A stretch of 64,000 bases of DNA, taken from contig NZ_FCOM02000008.1 of assembly GCF_001544695.2 (NCBI RefSeq), positions 186,001 through 250,000 of the forward strand, read 5' to 3'. The stretch's first letter is position 1; every line of letters starts with the position of its first letter. This document shows, in pieces, positions 52,435 through 62,922 of the stretch. The position numbers were made by a program, and so were the translations under genes. This stretch comes from Caballeronia arvi. GTDB lineage: Bacteria; Pseudomonadota; Gammaproteobacteria; Burkholderiales; Burkholderiaceae. The notes below the pieces were generated by a model, which made no database searches, was not told the DNA's origin, and saw nothing but the letters and a program-made list of their open reading frames with translations.

Positions 52435-53441
52435 AAGACCGCTCACTCGTTCCAGCGGATGTCGCCGGTTTGCTGGGCTTTCTCGTCGTCGTGATCGTCG
52501 GCATGAGTCTCGCGTCGGATCGCTTCTTCACGGCGAGCACGTTCGTATCGGTGGCGTTCCAGTTGCCCGAGCTCGGCTTCTTCACGCTCGCGATGCTGAT
52601 GCCGCTCATTTCAGGCGGCTTCAATCTCGCGGTGACGTTCACGGCCAACATCTCCGGCCTCGCGATGGCCTATGTGCTGCACACGCACGGCGGCGCGGAC
52701 GCGGGCGCGCTCGCGGTATTGCTCGGCATTCTCGCGGCATTGGCGACGGGCGCTGCATCGGGCTGGGTAATGGGCGCGGTCATCGCGCGAACCGGCGCGA
52801 GCCCGATTCTCGTGTCGCTTTCGATGATGATCTTCCTGCGCGGCCTCGGCGAATTCCTCACGCACGGCGGCGATATCTCGGGCTTTCCGCCCTTCGTGCG
52901 CGAGATGGGCAACGGCGTGTTCATCGGCGTGCCGATACCGCTGTGGATTTTCATCGGCTGCGCGCTGCTGTGGCATGTCGTGATGACGCGCTCGCGGCTC
53001 GGCTTCGCCACGCGCATGATCGGCTCGAATCTCGAAGCGACGCGCTACTCGGGTATCGCGACGACGCGCGCCGTCACGCGCATCTACATGTTGTCGGGGC
53101 TGATGTGCGGCGTCGCGGGCGTCGTGATGGCGGCGCAGTTCAACTCGGTGCGCGTCGGTCACGGCGAGGCGTTTCTGTTGATCTCCGTGCTGGCGTGCTT
53201 TCTCGGGCGTGTCGATCCGTTCGGCGGCTTCGGGCGTGTCGTGCCCGTCGTGATCGCGCTCGTGATTCTTCAGGTCATCGCGTCGGGGCTGAATCTGCTC
53301 GGCGCGAATCAACATCTCGCCACTGCGCTCTGGGGCGTGTTCCTGCTGGCGGTGATGCTCATCCGTTGGGCGTGGGCCAACGGCATTTCGAAAACGCTGG
53401 TCCGCAGGCGCGTGACCGCATCGGAGGGAGTCGCACGATGA
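52431..53441 (+). CDS. Sugar ABC transporter permease 2
   Basis: 336 aa, same family as the preceding gene (SRLGFATRMIGSNLEATRYSGI, HGEAFLLISVLACFLGRVDPFGGFG). Two non-identical permeases form a heterodimer, as in LsrCD. It is coupled by ATGA overlaps to permease 1 upstream and to the epimerase downstream. Confidence 0.85.
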   Translation: MKDRSLVPADVAGLLGFLVVVIVGMSLASDRFFTASTFVSVAFQLPELGFFTLAMLMPLISGGFNLAVTFTANISGLAMAYVLHTHGGADAGALAVLLGILAALATGAASGWVMGAVIARTGASPILVSLSMMIFLRGLGEFLTHGGDISGFPPFVREMGNGVFIGVPIPLWIFIGCALLWHVVMTRSRLGFATRMIGSNLEATRYSGIATTRAVTRIYMLSGLMCGVAGVVMAAQFNSVRVGHGEAFLLISVLACFLGRVDPFGGFGRVVPVVIALVILQVIASGLNLLGANQHLATALWGVFLLAVMLIRWAWANGISKTLVRRRVTASEGVAR

Positions 53442-54313
53442 ACAAGCTTGGCGTACATGCACTGGTCTGGGCGGGCGATCTGACGCCGGAATCGACGCGC
53501 AAGGTCATCAGCCAGACGAGGGCCGCCGGTTTCGATCTGGTCGAGCTTTCATTGCACGGCCCGAAGGTGATGGACCTCGCGCTTACGCGTGATTTGCTGC
53601 AAGAGCACGGCCTGGATATCGGCTGCTCGCGCGGCCTGACTTTCGATGCGGACGTATCCAGCGAAGACAGCGCGACGGTCGCGCGCGGCGTCGCGTTGTT
53701 GGAAGAGGGCATCACGATTACTGCGGGGCTGGGCGGCCATTATTTCGGCGGCATTCTCTATGGCGCGATGGCGAAATATTCCGCGCCGGTCTCGAAGCAA
53801 GGGCGTCGCAATTCGGTGGATTCACTGAAGCGCATCGCCGAATTCGCGCAAAAGAAGAACGTGACGCTGGGGCTCGAAGTCGTGAATCGCTATGAAAGCA
53901 ATTTGCTGAATACCGCTTCGCAGGCACTCGCATTGATCGATGAAGTGAACGCGCCGAATGTCGTCGTGCATCTCGATACGTATCACATGAACATCGAGGA
54001 ATCGGACTTCATGCAGCCGGTGCTGGAGTGCGGCAAGCGGCTAGGTTATGTGCATATCGGCGAGAGCAATCGCGGTTATCTCGGCTCGGGCACCATCGAC
54101 TTTTCGCAGTTCTTTCACGCGCTCGCGATGATCGGCTATGAGGGCGTCGTCACGTTCGAGAGCTTTTCATCGACGGTCGTGAACGAGCAGTTGTCGAACA
54201 CGCTGGCGATCTGGCGCAACCTGTGGGACGACGGCATGGACCTCGCCACGCATGCGCGCGAGTTCATCGCGGGCGGAATCAATGCGGCGGCGAAGGCGCG
54301 GGCGCATCATTGA
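53438..54313 (+). CDS. Sugar phosphate isomerase/epimerase (tagatose/psicose 3-epimerase-like)
   Basis: 291 aa TIM barrel. LGLEVVNRYESN carries the first metal-binding Glu; VVVHLDTYHMNIEE, YVHIGESNRGYLG and VTFESFSS carry the remaining metal ligands. This matches ketose 3-epimerases. It closes the importer operon, so the imported sugar is probably a rare ketose or hexitol-derived sugar (inference). No kinase gene is present in the cluster. Confidence 0.85.
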   Translation: MNKLGVHALVWAGDLTPESTRKVISQTRAAGFDLVELSLHGPKVMDLALTRDLLQEHGLDIGCSRGLTFDADVSSEDSATVARGVALLEEGITITAGLGGHYFGGILYGAMAKYSAPVSKQGRRNSVDSLKRIAEFAQKKNVTLGLEVVNRYESNLLNTASQALALIDEVNAPNVVVHLDTYHMNIEESDFMQPVLECGKRLGYVHIGESNRGYLGSGTIDFSQFFHALAMIGYEGVVTFESFSSTVVNEQLSNTLAIWRNLWDDGMDLATHAREFIAGGINAAAKARAHH

Positions 54314-54319
54314 TTTTTT

Positions 54320-54342
54320 GGCGCCGCTTCATCAGCGGCGCC
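54320..54342 (+). terminator. Hairpin after the sugar operon
   Basis: GGCGCCGCT and AGCGGCGCC form a perfect 9-bp stem with a 5-nt loop, 6 bp past the epimerase stop. The T run on the plus strand is weak (GTCTTGCTTT). It lies between two convergent genes. Confidence 0.65.
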
Positions 54343-54350
54343 GTCTTGCT

Positions 54351-54641
54351 TTACTTCTGCAAGAGCAGACCCAGCGGCGCGAGCGGACCGACGTGCATCA
54401 GCGTGTATTTCGCATAACCGCCTGCCGCGAGCGGTAATCCTTCCACGGTCGCGCGGGCCTCGTCGAGCGAATCGACGTTCATCAGAAACACGACGCCCGG
54501 CGCGTCCTGCCGATACCAGAACTGCTCGATCTTGCCATCGAGATAGAGCTTCAACGTCGATGGCACTTCCTTCGGCATGATCTGCTGGCGTTCTTCCGGC
54601 GTGAGCGGTTTGTCGACCGAAGCGATAGCGATGACTTTCAT
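54351..54641 (-). CDS. YciI/muconolactone-isomerase-like small protein
   Basis: 96 aa with a ferredoxin-like fold of the dimeric alpha/beta barrel type (MKVIAIASVDKPLTPEERQQIMP, VVFLMNVDSLDEARATVEGLPLA). Many members have no known reaction. AAAGGAG precedes the ATG at 54641. It is divergent from the GlxA regulator at 54752 and is probably its target. Confidence 0.7.
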   Translation of the reverse strand: MKVIAIASVDKPLTPEERQQIMPKEVPSTLKLYLDGKIEQFWYRQDAPGVVFLMNVDSLDEARATVEGLPLAAGGYAKYTLMHVGPLAPLGLLLQK

Positions 54642-54716
54642 GGCGATCTCCTTTGAGAAGGGTTCATTGCGGTGCGCAACGGAGATCAATGTAGCTGCCC
54701 GGCCTGAAAACCTGTA

Positions 54717-54732
54717 TTGTCACAAATGACAA
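54717..54732. promoter_or_regulatory. TTGTCA-N4-TGACAA palindrome
   Basis: Perfect 6-bp arms at 54717-54722 and 54727-54732 in the gap between the divergent small protein and GlxA genes. It is a good operator candidate for that regulator. Confidence 0.55.
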
Positions 54733-54751
54733 CTTTAGGGTCGTTTACGCC

Positions 54752-55717
54752 ATGCGCATCGTAATCCTCGCTCTCGACGGTGTCTTCGATACCGGCCTCG
54801 CCGTCACGCTCGACGCGCTCTCGGCCGCGAACGGACTCGCCGCCCGCATGACGGGCGGCACACCGCGTTTCCAGGTGTCGACGGTCGGTGTGCGCAAGCG
54901 GGTGCGCTCGGGGCAGGGCTTCGCGATTCCGGTGCAGGCCATCGACCCCGATGTGAAACCCGACTGGGTGATCGTTCCGGCCATCGGCGCGACGACGCCG
55001 GAGAAGCTCTTGCCCGCGCTCGAACGCACGGACGTGAAGCAGGCGCTTCGTCAGTTGCAACAATGGCATGCCGAAGGCGTCATGATCGCCGCATCGTGCA
55101 TCGGGACGTTTCTGCTCGCGGAAGCAGGCCTGCTCGATCATCGGCAGGCGACGACGACCTGGTCGCTCGCGCCGCTCTTCAGGCAACGCTATCCGCTCGT
55201 CGCGCTCGACGAGACGCGTATGCTCGTGCCGACCGATATCGGCGTGACGGCGGGCGCCGCGTTGGGCCATCTCGATCTGGCGCTATGGCTCATCCGCAAG
55301 GCGAGCCCGGAGCTTGCCGCGCTGGTCTCGCGCTACCTGCTCGCCGATATCCGCACGCTGCAGGCGCCTTACATCATTCCGAATCATCTGGCGCAGGCCG
55401 ATCCGCTCATTCAGCGTTTCGAACGCTGGGCGCGCGATCATTTGAAAGAAGGCTTCTCGCTGCAAGAAGCCGCGAACGCGCTCGCGACCAGCGCGCGTTC
55501 ATTGCAGCGCCGCTGCAACGAAGTGCTCGGCAAATCGCCGCTCGCGTACTTTCAGGACTTGCGCGTCGAACGCGCGCAATCCCTTCTGCACGGCAGCGGC
55601 CTCGGCATCGAAGCGATCGCCGCCGAAGTCGGCTACGACGATGGCGCGACACTGCGAACGTTGCTACGTCAGCGCCTCGGTCGCGGCGTGCGCGATCTGC
55701 GCGCCGAGTTGCGCTGA
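54752..55717 (+). CDS. GlxA-family AraC regulator
   Basis: 321 aa. DJ-1/PfpI-like domain with Cys in the elbow (IAASCIGTFLLAEAGLL), followed by an AraC domain (LQEAANALATSARSLQRRCNEVLGKSPLAYFQDLRVERAQSLL). The ligand is unknown. It ends convergently, 15 bp from dgdA. The short gap carries three copies of GTCTAC (55719-55736). Confidence 0.85.
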   Translation: MRIVILALDGVFDTGLAVTLDALSAANGLAARMTGGTPRFQVSTVGVRKRVRSGQGFAIPVQAIDPDVKPDWVIVPAIGATTPEKLLPALERTDVKQALRQLQQWHAEGVMIAASCIGTFLLAEAGLLDHRQATTTWSLAPLFRQRYPLVALDETRMLVPTDIGVTAGAALGHLDLALWLIRKASPELAALVSRYLLADIRTLQAPYIIPNHLAQADPLIQRFERWARDHLKEGFSLQEAANALATSARSLQRRCNEVLGKSPLAYFQDLRVERAQSLLHGSGLGIEAIAAEVGYDDGATLRTLLRQRLGRGVRDLRAELR

Positions 55718-55732
55718 CGTCTACGTCTACGT

Positions 55733-57127
<1,395 letters not shown>

Positions 57128-57135
57128 CTAATACC

Positions 57136-57990
57136 TTGAGCCTTTCGCTTGAAATCGAACTGTTGCGTTCGTTCGCCGTGATCGCGGAAGCGCGGGCGTT
57201 GAGCCGCGCCGCCGAGCGCATCGGCCGCACGCAATCTGCGCTCAGCCAGCAGATGAAGCGGCTGGAAGACATCGTCGATCAGCCGCTCTTTCAGCGCACC
57301 GGCCGCGGCGTCGTGCTGACGAATCCCGGCGAGCGCCTGCTGATCCACGCGCAGCGCATCCTGCGTCTGCACGACGAGGCGATGGCCGATCTGTGCGGCA
57401 AAGGATTGTCCGGCAGCATCCGCTTCGGCTGTCCCGATGACTACGCCGCCGTCTTTCTTCCGGCTCTGCTGCGGCAGTTTTCGAGCCAGCATCCGCATGC
57501 GTTGGTGGAAGTCGTGTGCGGCCCGACGCCGCGGCTCGCCGAGCAACTGAAGAAACGCGCGCTCGATCTCGCGATGATCTCGCTCCCCGAAGGCACCGCC
57601 GATGACATCATCCGGCGCGAGCAGCTCGTCTGGGTCGGCGGTCCGGGCATGGATTCCGCGCATTACGATCCGCTGCCGCTCGCGCTCTCCGATCCCGACA
57701 CGCTCGACCACATCGCCGCGTGCGACGCGTTGCAGCTCGCGGGCAGGGCGTACCGCATCGCGTATGCGAGCAGCAGTCTCGCCGGTCTCACGGCGCTGGT
57801 CCGGTCGGGGCAGGCGTTCGCGGTGATTACGCAGACGGCCGTGCCCGCCGATCTCTGCGTGCTGAACGCCGATGCCGCACTGCCCGCGTTGCCGCGCGTC
57901 GGGATATCGCTGAAATTTTCGCGGGAGCGTCCGTCGCTGTTGACGACGGCGTTCGCCGAGCACATCCGGCTGACGCTGCCTTTGCTCTGA
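57136..57990 (+). CDS. dgdR: LysR-family regulator of dgdA
   Basis: 284 aa from the TTG at 57136, which has GGAG eight bases upstream; an ATG at 57109 in the same frame lacks a ribosome site and overlaps the dyad. The winged helix LSRAAERIGRTQSALSQQMKRLEDIVDQPLF is followed by a LysR effector domain. It is divergent from dgdA exactly as dgdR is in B. cepacia. It probably activates or represses dgdA in response to 2-methylalanine. Confidence 0.8.
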   Translation: MSLSLEIELLRSFAVIAEARALSRAAERIGRTQSALSQQMKRLEDIVDQPLFQRTGRGVVLTNPGERLLIHAQRILRLHDEAMADLCGKGLSGSIRFGCPDDYAAVFLPALLRQFSSQHPHALVEVVCGPTPRLAEQLKKRALDLAMISLPEGTADDIIRREQLVWVGGPGMDSAHYDPLPLALSDPDTLDHIAACDALQLAGRAYRIAYASSSLAGLTALVRSGQAFAVITQTAVPADLCVLNADAALPALPRVGISLKFSRERPSLLTTAFAEHIRLTLPLL

Positions 57991-57998
57991 TTACGCCA

Positions 57999-58487
57999 AT
58001 GAACGACGTCCTCGAAGATCCCGCCTTGCTGCGCCGGCTTTTGCGCGCGAAAGACCGCATGGACGCGTCATCGCACGAAGACTGGCCCGTCAAGCGCCTG
58101 GCAGAGGTCAGCGGCGTTTCCGAAGCCCATTTCGCGCGCTCGTTCAAACGCGCGTTCGGCCTTCCGCCGCATCGCTATTTGCTGACGCGGCGCATCGAGC
58201 AGGCCGTCACGCTCTTGCGCGACACCGATCTCGCCATCACGGATATCGCTTTCGTCACCGGCTGGGAAAGCCTCGGCACCTTCGGCCGCATCTTTCGCGA
58301 CATCACGGGCCGCAGTCCGAGTGCGATGCGCGCCGAATCGCGCGCCGCCGTGCCCGCGCTCGATCGCGTGCCCGCGTGCGTGCTGAAGGCCGCGCAGCGC
58401 CCCGATCTCACGATCGCAGTTTTGGAGAAGCGGCGGCGCGTCGCAAAAGCTAAAGTGCGGCCATCATCAACCAAGGAGGTCACATGA
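57999..58487 (+). CDS. AraC-family regulator (short, N-terminal HTH)
   Basis: 162 aa. The AraC double helix-turn-helix occupies the first ~115 residues (VKRLAEVSGVSEAHFARSFKRAFGLPPHRYLLTRRIEQAVTLL, ITDIAFVTGWESLGTFGRIFRDITGRSPS). The tail may be a spacer or weak sensor domain. Its stop overlaps the next gene by ATGA (58484-58487), so it probably regulates itself and the VOC gene. Confidence 0.8.
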   Translation: MNDVLEDPALLRRLLRAKDRMDASSHEDWPVKRLAEVSGVSEAHFARSFKRAFGLPPHRYLLTRRIEQAVTLLRDTDLAITDIAFVTGWESLGTFGRIFRDITGRSPSAMRAESRAAVPALDRVPACVLKAAQRPDLTIAVLEKRRRVAKAKVRPSSTKEVT

Positions 58488-58891
58488 ACCAGGGCATCAA
58501 TGTGGTGGGCGTGTATGTCGACGATCAGGACGAAGCGCTCGCGTTTTATGTCGACAAGCTCGGATTTCGCGTCCACACGGACGTGCGCAACGGCACGTAT
58601 CGATGGCTCACCGTGCAGCATCCGGATCAGCCGTCGTTCCAGCTCGGGCTGTTCGCGCCCGGCGCGCCGATTCACGACGACGCCACCGCGCAAACGCTGC
58701 GCGCGATGGTCGCGAAGGGCGCGATGCCGCCGCTCGTGCTGTCGGTCGCGGACTGCCGCGCGGATTATGAGCGGCTGAAAGCGCGCGGCGTCGAATTCAC
58801 GCAGGAGCCGGTCGAGCGCTACGGCAGCGTGGATGCGGGGTTTCGCGACCCCGCCGGCAATGGCTGGAAAATGATTCAGGCGGCGCGGTGA
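58484..58891 (+). CDS. VOC-family protein coupled to an AraC regulator
   Basis: 135 aa. VVGVYVDDQDEALAFYVDKLGFRVHTDV and DAGFRDPAGNGWKMIQ fit the glyoxalase/bleomycin-resistance fold, often a detoxifying or dioxygenase-like protein. ATGA overlap with the AraC gene implies translational coupling. The ligand is not readable. Confidence 0.8.
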   Translation: MNQGINVVGVYVDDQDEALAFYVDKLGFRVHTDVRNGTYRWLTVQHPDQPSFQLGLFAPGAPIHDDATAQTLRAMVAKGAMPPLVLSVADCRADYERLKARGVEFTQEPVERYGSVDAGFRDPAGNGWKMIQAAR

Positions 58892-58935
58892 CCGGGACAT
58901 GAACTGTCCGTTTTCGTAAGCATCATAAGGTCTGT

Positions 58936-58952
58936 TCTTAAAATGCTTAAGA
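58936..58952. promoter_or_regulatory. TCTTAA-N5-TTAAGA dyad at the SLATT start
   Basis: Perfect 6-bp arms (58936-58941, 58947-58952) end one base before the ATG at 58954. No clear Shine-Dalgarno sequence is visible, so a protein or a hairpin here would strongly affect initiation. Confidence 0.45.
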
Positions 58953-58953
58953 C

Positions 58954-59430
58954 ATGACCGCTACACCCACTACCTTCGAACCGTCTCGCGACATGCAATC
59001 GCTCGTGCTGGAGTGGATCCGGCGCGCGCGCGAATCGCAGATCCGCCACTACACGATGGCGGACCGCCTCACGGCCTGCGGCAGACGGCTCGGGCTTGCC
59101 GTCATCGGCATCACGGCGGCCACGGGCACGTCGGCGTTTCTGTCGCTCGTCGCGACGGCGGTGTCGCCCGATGTGCGCGTCGTCATCGGCATGACGAGCA
59201 TGAGCGCCGCCGTGCTCGCCTCGTTGCAGACGTTCCTGCGCTACAGCGAGCGCGCCGAGCTGCATCGCCGGGCGGGCGCGCAGTATGGCGCCGTGCGGCG
59301 GCGGCTCGAAGCGATCCACGCCGCCGATCCCTGCGTGCACGACCCGCGCGTGATCGACGCCGTGCGCGACGAGCTGGATCACATCGCGCAGAACGCGCCG
59401 CATCTGCCGCGCAGGGTGGCGCGTGCGTGA
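58954..59430 (+). CDS. SLATT-domain 2-TM protein (orphan)
   Basis: 158 aa. Two membrane segments near 47-68 and 74-95, then LRYSERAELHRRAGAQYGAVRRRLEA and a helical cytoplasmic tail. This is the pattern of SLATT domains, predicted pore-forming effectors of nucleotide-signalling defence systems. Usually a partner sensor or nucleotidyltransferase is next to it; none is here. The adjacent GlxA regulator is on the other strand. The family assignment is from the membrane/tail pattern and is moderately sure. Confidence 0.65.
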   Translation: MTATPTTFEPSRDMQSLVLEWIRRARESQIRHYTMADRLTACGRRLGLAVIGITAATGTSAFLSLVATAVSPDVRVVIGMTSMSAAVLASLQTFLRYSERAELHRRAGAQYGAVRRRLEAIHAADPCVHDPRVIDAVRDELDHIAQNAPHLPRRVARA

Positions 59431-59434
59431 CGGT

Positions 59435-60478
59435 TCATGCCGTTGGCGCTTCGGCGCAGCGGATCGCATTGCGCATCGCGCCGAAGCGCCGCCGATACTG
59501 CGCCGGCGTAAGGCTCACGTTGCGCCGGAACAGGCGGCTGAAGAATCCCGCGTCTTCGTAGCCGACTTCATTTGCGATGGCCTCGATCGGCTGACTGTCG
59601 GTTTCGAGCATCTGCTTGGCTTCTTCCAGCCGCAGCGTATGCACGTAGGCGAGCGGCGACATGCCCGTCGCCTGCTGGAAGCGCCGCTTGAACGAGCGCT
59701 CGGGCAGGCCGCTCAGCTGCATCATCGCGCTGACGGGCGAGGACTGCGCATAGTGCTCGGCGATCCACGACTGACAGCGCGCGATGACCGCGTCTTCCGC
59801 CTGCCGCGTGCGGGCGAGGCGCGCGAACGGCTGCTGGCCGACGTCGTGCCAGTCGATCAGATTGATGCGCGCCGTCTGCATCGCCGTCTCGATGCCCGCG
59901 AGCCGCGCGATCAGATACAGCGCGAGGTCGAGCCACGACGTGCCGCCGCCCGCCATGATGAGCCGCTCGCCGTCGCCCGATGCGACCAGCGCCCGATGCG
60001 CGCGCACTTTAACCGAAGGATAGCGCCGCGCCATGAAATCGCAGTAGGCCCAGTGCGTGGTCGCGTCGAGGCCGTCGAGCAAGCCCGCCTCCGCGAGCAG
60101 GATCGCGCCCGAGCACGCCGTCGCGACGATCTTGCCTTGCGCATGGCAGCGCCTGAGGCAGGCGATTTCATCGTCGAAGCGGCCCGCGAGCGGCTCGCCG
60201 GGCGGCACCAGCAGCTCGGGCACGCAGATGACCTCGGCGTCGGCGCAGGCATCGAGCGCCGCATCCGCCGTGATCCGCACGTTGTTGCCCGCGACGAACG
60301 AGCCGCCATGACGCGACACGACGACCGGCGCGATCGGCGCGCGCCCCGGCGTGCCTTCGACGATGAGACCCCAGTCGCGTCCCGCCGACATGAACATGTC
60401 GTACATGCCATACACCACCGACGCCGACGTCTCCGGCAGCGCGAGGATGCAGATCCGCACGGGTGATCGGTCGTTCAT
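59435..60478 (-). CDS. GlxA-family AraC regulator
   Basis: 347 aa. DJ-1/PfpI-like domain with Cys in the elbow (VATACSGAILLAEAGLLDG) and a C-terminal AraC domain (PIEAIANEVGYEDAGFFSRLFRRNVSLTPAQYRRRFG). It converges within 4 bp of the SLATT gene. It is divergent from the homocysteine methyltransferase-family gene, its likely target. Confidence 0.85.
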   Translation of the reverse strand: MNDRSPVRICILALPETSASVVYGMYDMFMSAGRDWGLIVEGTPGRAPIAPVVVSRHGGSFVAGNNVRITADAALDACADAEVICVPELLVPPGEPLAGRFDDEIACLRRCHAQGKIVATACSGAILLAEAGLLDGLDATTHWAYCDFMARRYPSVKVRAHRALVASGDGERLIMAGGGTSWLDLALYLIARLAGIETAMQTARINLIDWHDVGQQPFARLARTRQAEDAVIARCQSWIAEHYAQSSPVSAMMQLSGLPERSFKRRFQQATGMSPLAYVHTLRLEEAKQMLETDSQPIEAIANEVGYEDAGFFSRLFRRNVSLTPAQYRRRFGAMRNAIRCAEAPTA

Positions 60479-60695
60479 GGCCGTTTTGTCCGGTAAGTTG
60501 CCGAAATGGCTTTGGCGCGCGACGGGCGCCGGCCGTATCGTGGCTCCGTCGCAATGTTATTAAAGTGTAAGGAAGGCGTTCGCGCCAGCGCGCATAGCAG
60601 GAACGGGCCTGTGGGCGCGCGTGTAGTAGCGCCTCCTTTCATTGGACATTGCCGACTCGATTCCCTGATGTGGACTTCGTTGACGGAGCATGACC

Positions 60696-61661
60696 ATGAG
60701 CCAGTACCGCACTCACCTTCCCCAGCTCGATGACGCGCTTTTCATTTCGGACGGCGGCATCGAGACCACGCTGATTTTTCATGAAGGCATCGAGCTGCCT
60801 TGCTTCGCCGCGTTCGATCTGCTGAAGGACGACGCGGGCGCCGCGCGTCTCGAAGCGTATTTCCGGCGCTACGCGAGTCTCGCGCGAAGCGAGGGCGTCG
60901 GTCTCGTGCTCGAAGCGCCGACCTGGCGCGCGAGTGCGGACTGGGGCCGCAAGCTCGGTTATTCCGATGCCGCGCTCGCCCGTGCCAACCGCCAGGCGAT
61001 CGATCTGCTCGTGCGGGTGCGCGACGAATTCGAAACGCCTGAGACGAAGATCGTGATCAGCGGGTGCCTGGGGCCGCGCGGCGACGGTTATCGGATCGAC
61101 TCACGCATGACGCGCGACGAGGCGCGCGCGTATCACCAGCCGCAGATCGACACGCTCGCATCGACCGAGGCCGATATGATCGCCGCCTTCACGATGACGT
61201 ATCCGGAGGAAGGCATCGGCGTGATCGATGCGGCGCGGGCGCGCGGCATGCCCGTCGCGATTTCGTACACGCTGGAGACGGACGGACGCCTGCCTTCCGG
61301 CGATGCGCTGCGCGACGTCATCGAGCGCGCCGATGCGCAAACCGGCGCGTATGCCGCGTACTACATGATCAATTGCGCGCATCCATCGCATTTCGAAAGC
61401 GTGCTCGGCGACGGCGGCGCGTGGCGCGAGCGCATTCGCGGCATCCGCGCGAACGCATCGCGGCGCAGTCATGCCGAACTCGACGATTCCCCCGATCTCG
61501 ACGACGGCAATCCCGACGAACTCGGCGCGCAATATCGGGCGTTGAACGCATTCCTGCCGCGCATGAACGTGGTGGGCGGATGCTGCGGCACGGATCATCG
61601 GCATGTCGGCGCGATCTGCAACGCGATGAAGGGCGCGCGAGGGCAGTACGCGCGCGCGTGA
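60696..61661 (+). CDS. Homocysteine S-methyltransferase-family protein
   Basis: 321 aa TIM barrel of the MmuM/BHMT type. Start ISDGGIETTLIFHEGIELP; the zinc cysteines are in NCAHPSHF and VVGGCCGTD. These enzymes move a methyl group from a sulfonium or betaine donor to homocysteine. The ATG at 60696 (MSQYRTH) has GGAG seven bases upstream, which decides against the ATG two codons earlier. Donor not readable. Confidence 0.85.
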   Translation: MSQYRTHLPQLDDALFISDGGIETTLIFHEGIELPCFAAFDLLKDDAGAARLEAYFRRYASLARSEGVGLVLEAPTWRASADWGRKLGYSDAALARANRQAIDLLVRVRDEFETPETKIVISGCLGPRGDGYRIDSRMTRDEARAYHQPQIDTLASTEADMIAAFTMTYPEEGIGVIDAARARGMPVAISYTLETDGRLPSGDALRDVIERADAQTGAYAAYYMINCAHPSHFESVLGDGGAWRERIRGIRANASRRSHAELDDSPDLDDGNPDELGAQYRALNAFLPRMNVVGGCCGTDHRHVGAICNAMKGARGQYARA

Positions 61662-61670
61662 AGCGACACG

Positions 61671-62516
61671 TCAGGCGGCGGGCGCGACGGCTGCGCTGCG
61701 CCGCCGCCAGCTTAGATAGACGCTCGAAACGAAGAACGCGGTGACGAAGTAGGCGACCACGAGCACCAGTGTTCTCACCCCGACGAACTCGCCCGCGACG
61801 ATCAACGCAATGCCGACATGCCGCATCGCGCTGGCGATCGCCAGCGCCGTGCGGTTGTCCGGGTCGGGTCCGCCAAGAAGATGACCAATGAACATGGCGA
61901 TGACCATCAGCATCGCAAGCGAAAGCACGCCTTGCCAGCTCAGCCCCACGAGGTGCTCTCTGTGAACGACCAGCAGGACGATGCCGGCGACCGCGAGCAC
62001 GATCCAGGCGATCTTCATGATCCGGCCCGACAGCCGTTCGGACGCGACCGGAAAAAAGAAACGAAGCGCCATGCCGAGCATGATCGGCAGAAGAATGGTC
62101 TTGGCAATGTCCAGCACGACAGTGCGTATCGATAGTTTCACTTCGACGTCGAAGTACGCGCTCAGTAACGCTGTCCACACAGGCACGGCGACGATCGCGA
62201 CGAGCGAAGACGTGATCAGCAAACTGAAAATGAAGTGCTCGCCATGCCGCTTCTTCAGCCTGTTTGGAAGCAACGGAGCGCCCGCGGACACTGCGAGCGT
62301 CAGCATCGCCGCCTTCACGCCTCGCTCGATGGGCATGATCAGCGCGAGGCCGAACGCGACCAGCGGAACGAGCACATACATTGCGGCAAGCGAGCGAAGC
62401 AACAGCCCGGGCCGTCGCCATATATAGGTCAGTTCGGAAAACGAAGTGCCCGCGCCGACGCATGCGATCAGCACGGCAATGGAGAGCTTGAGGAGGATCA
62501 ACAGGATTTCAGTCAC
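61671..62516 (-). CDS. BASS-family Na+-coupled transporter
   Basis: 281 aa, about nine membrane segments. LTLAVSAGAPLLP and NRTALAIASAMRHVGIALIV are close to the bile-acid:sodium symporter family signatures. Bacterial members carry organic anions; the substrate is unknown. The start is a GTG at 62516, 4 bp after the DUF202 gene; its ribosome site is weak, so it may rely on coupling. Confidence 0.75.
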   Translation of the reverse strand: MTEILLILLKLSIAVLIACVGAGTSFSELTYIWRRPGLLLRSLAAMYVLVPLVAFGLALIMPIERGVKAAMLTLAVSAGAPLLPNRLKKRHGEHFIFSLLITSSLVAIVAVPVWTALLSAYFDVEVKLSIRTVVLDIAKTILLPIMLGMALRFFFPVASERLSGRIMKIAWIVLAVAGIVLLVVHREHLVGLSWQGVLSLAMLMVIAMFIGHLLGGPDPDNRTALAIASAMRHVGIALIVAGEFVGVRTLVLVVAYFVTAFFVSSVYLSWRRRSAAVAPAA

Positions 62517-62520
62517 GATC

Positions 62521-62922
62521 TCAGAGCAACCGTATGACGATGCTCAGAAAGAGGAAGCTACCGGAAAGGGCCATGACCAATGCGACGAAGAAGGTCGGCC
62601 GGCGCACGCTGACGGACTGATACGCGCGCAGGCTGACGATGAATCGCCAGTACTCGATCGTTCCCATGACCATCGCGACCGTGCCCATTCCGGTCAGAAA
62701 CAGGCCGATGGTTCGAGGACTGTGCGGATGCGCCAGATGAACGCCCGCTTCCCTGAATCCTTCGAGCAGCTTGTAGATCGTGAAGCCGAAGCTGATCATC
62801 GAGAGCGCGGTGCGCGTCCATGCCATCAGGGTGCGATCGGCCGCCATCAGCGTGCGTGTCGTGGCGAGGTCGGTTCGGTCCTCGGCGAGCTGGTTCGCCG
62901 TGCGCGCTTCCACGTTAGCCAC
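62521..62922 (-). CDS. DUF202/YidH-family membrane protein
   Basis: 133 aa from the GTG at 62922, chosen because GGAGG lies five bases upstream; a TTG 18 codons earlier opens the frame but has no site. DUF202 markers are RTLMAADRTLMAWTRTALSMISFGFTIYKLLE followed by two more membrane segments. The function of the family is unknown. It is cotranscribed with the BASS transporter gene. Confidence 0.8.
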   Translation of the reverse strand: MANVEARTANQLAEDRTDLATTRTLMAADRTLMAWTRTALSMISFGFTIYKLLEGFREAGVHLAHPHSPRTIGLFLTGMGTVAMVMGTIEYWRFIVSLRAYQSVSVRRPTFFVALVMALSGSFLFLSIVIRLL

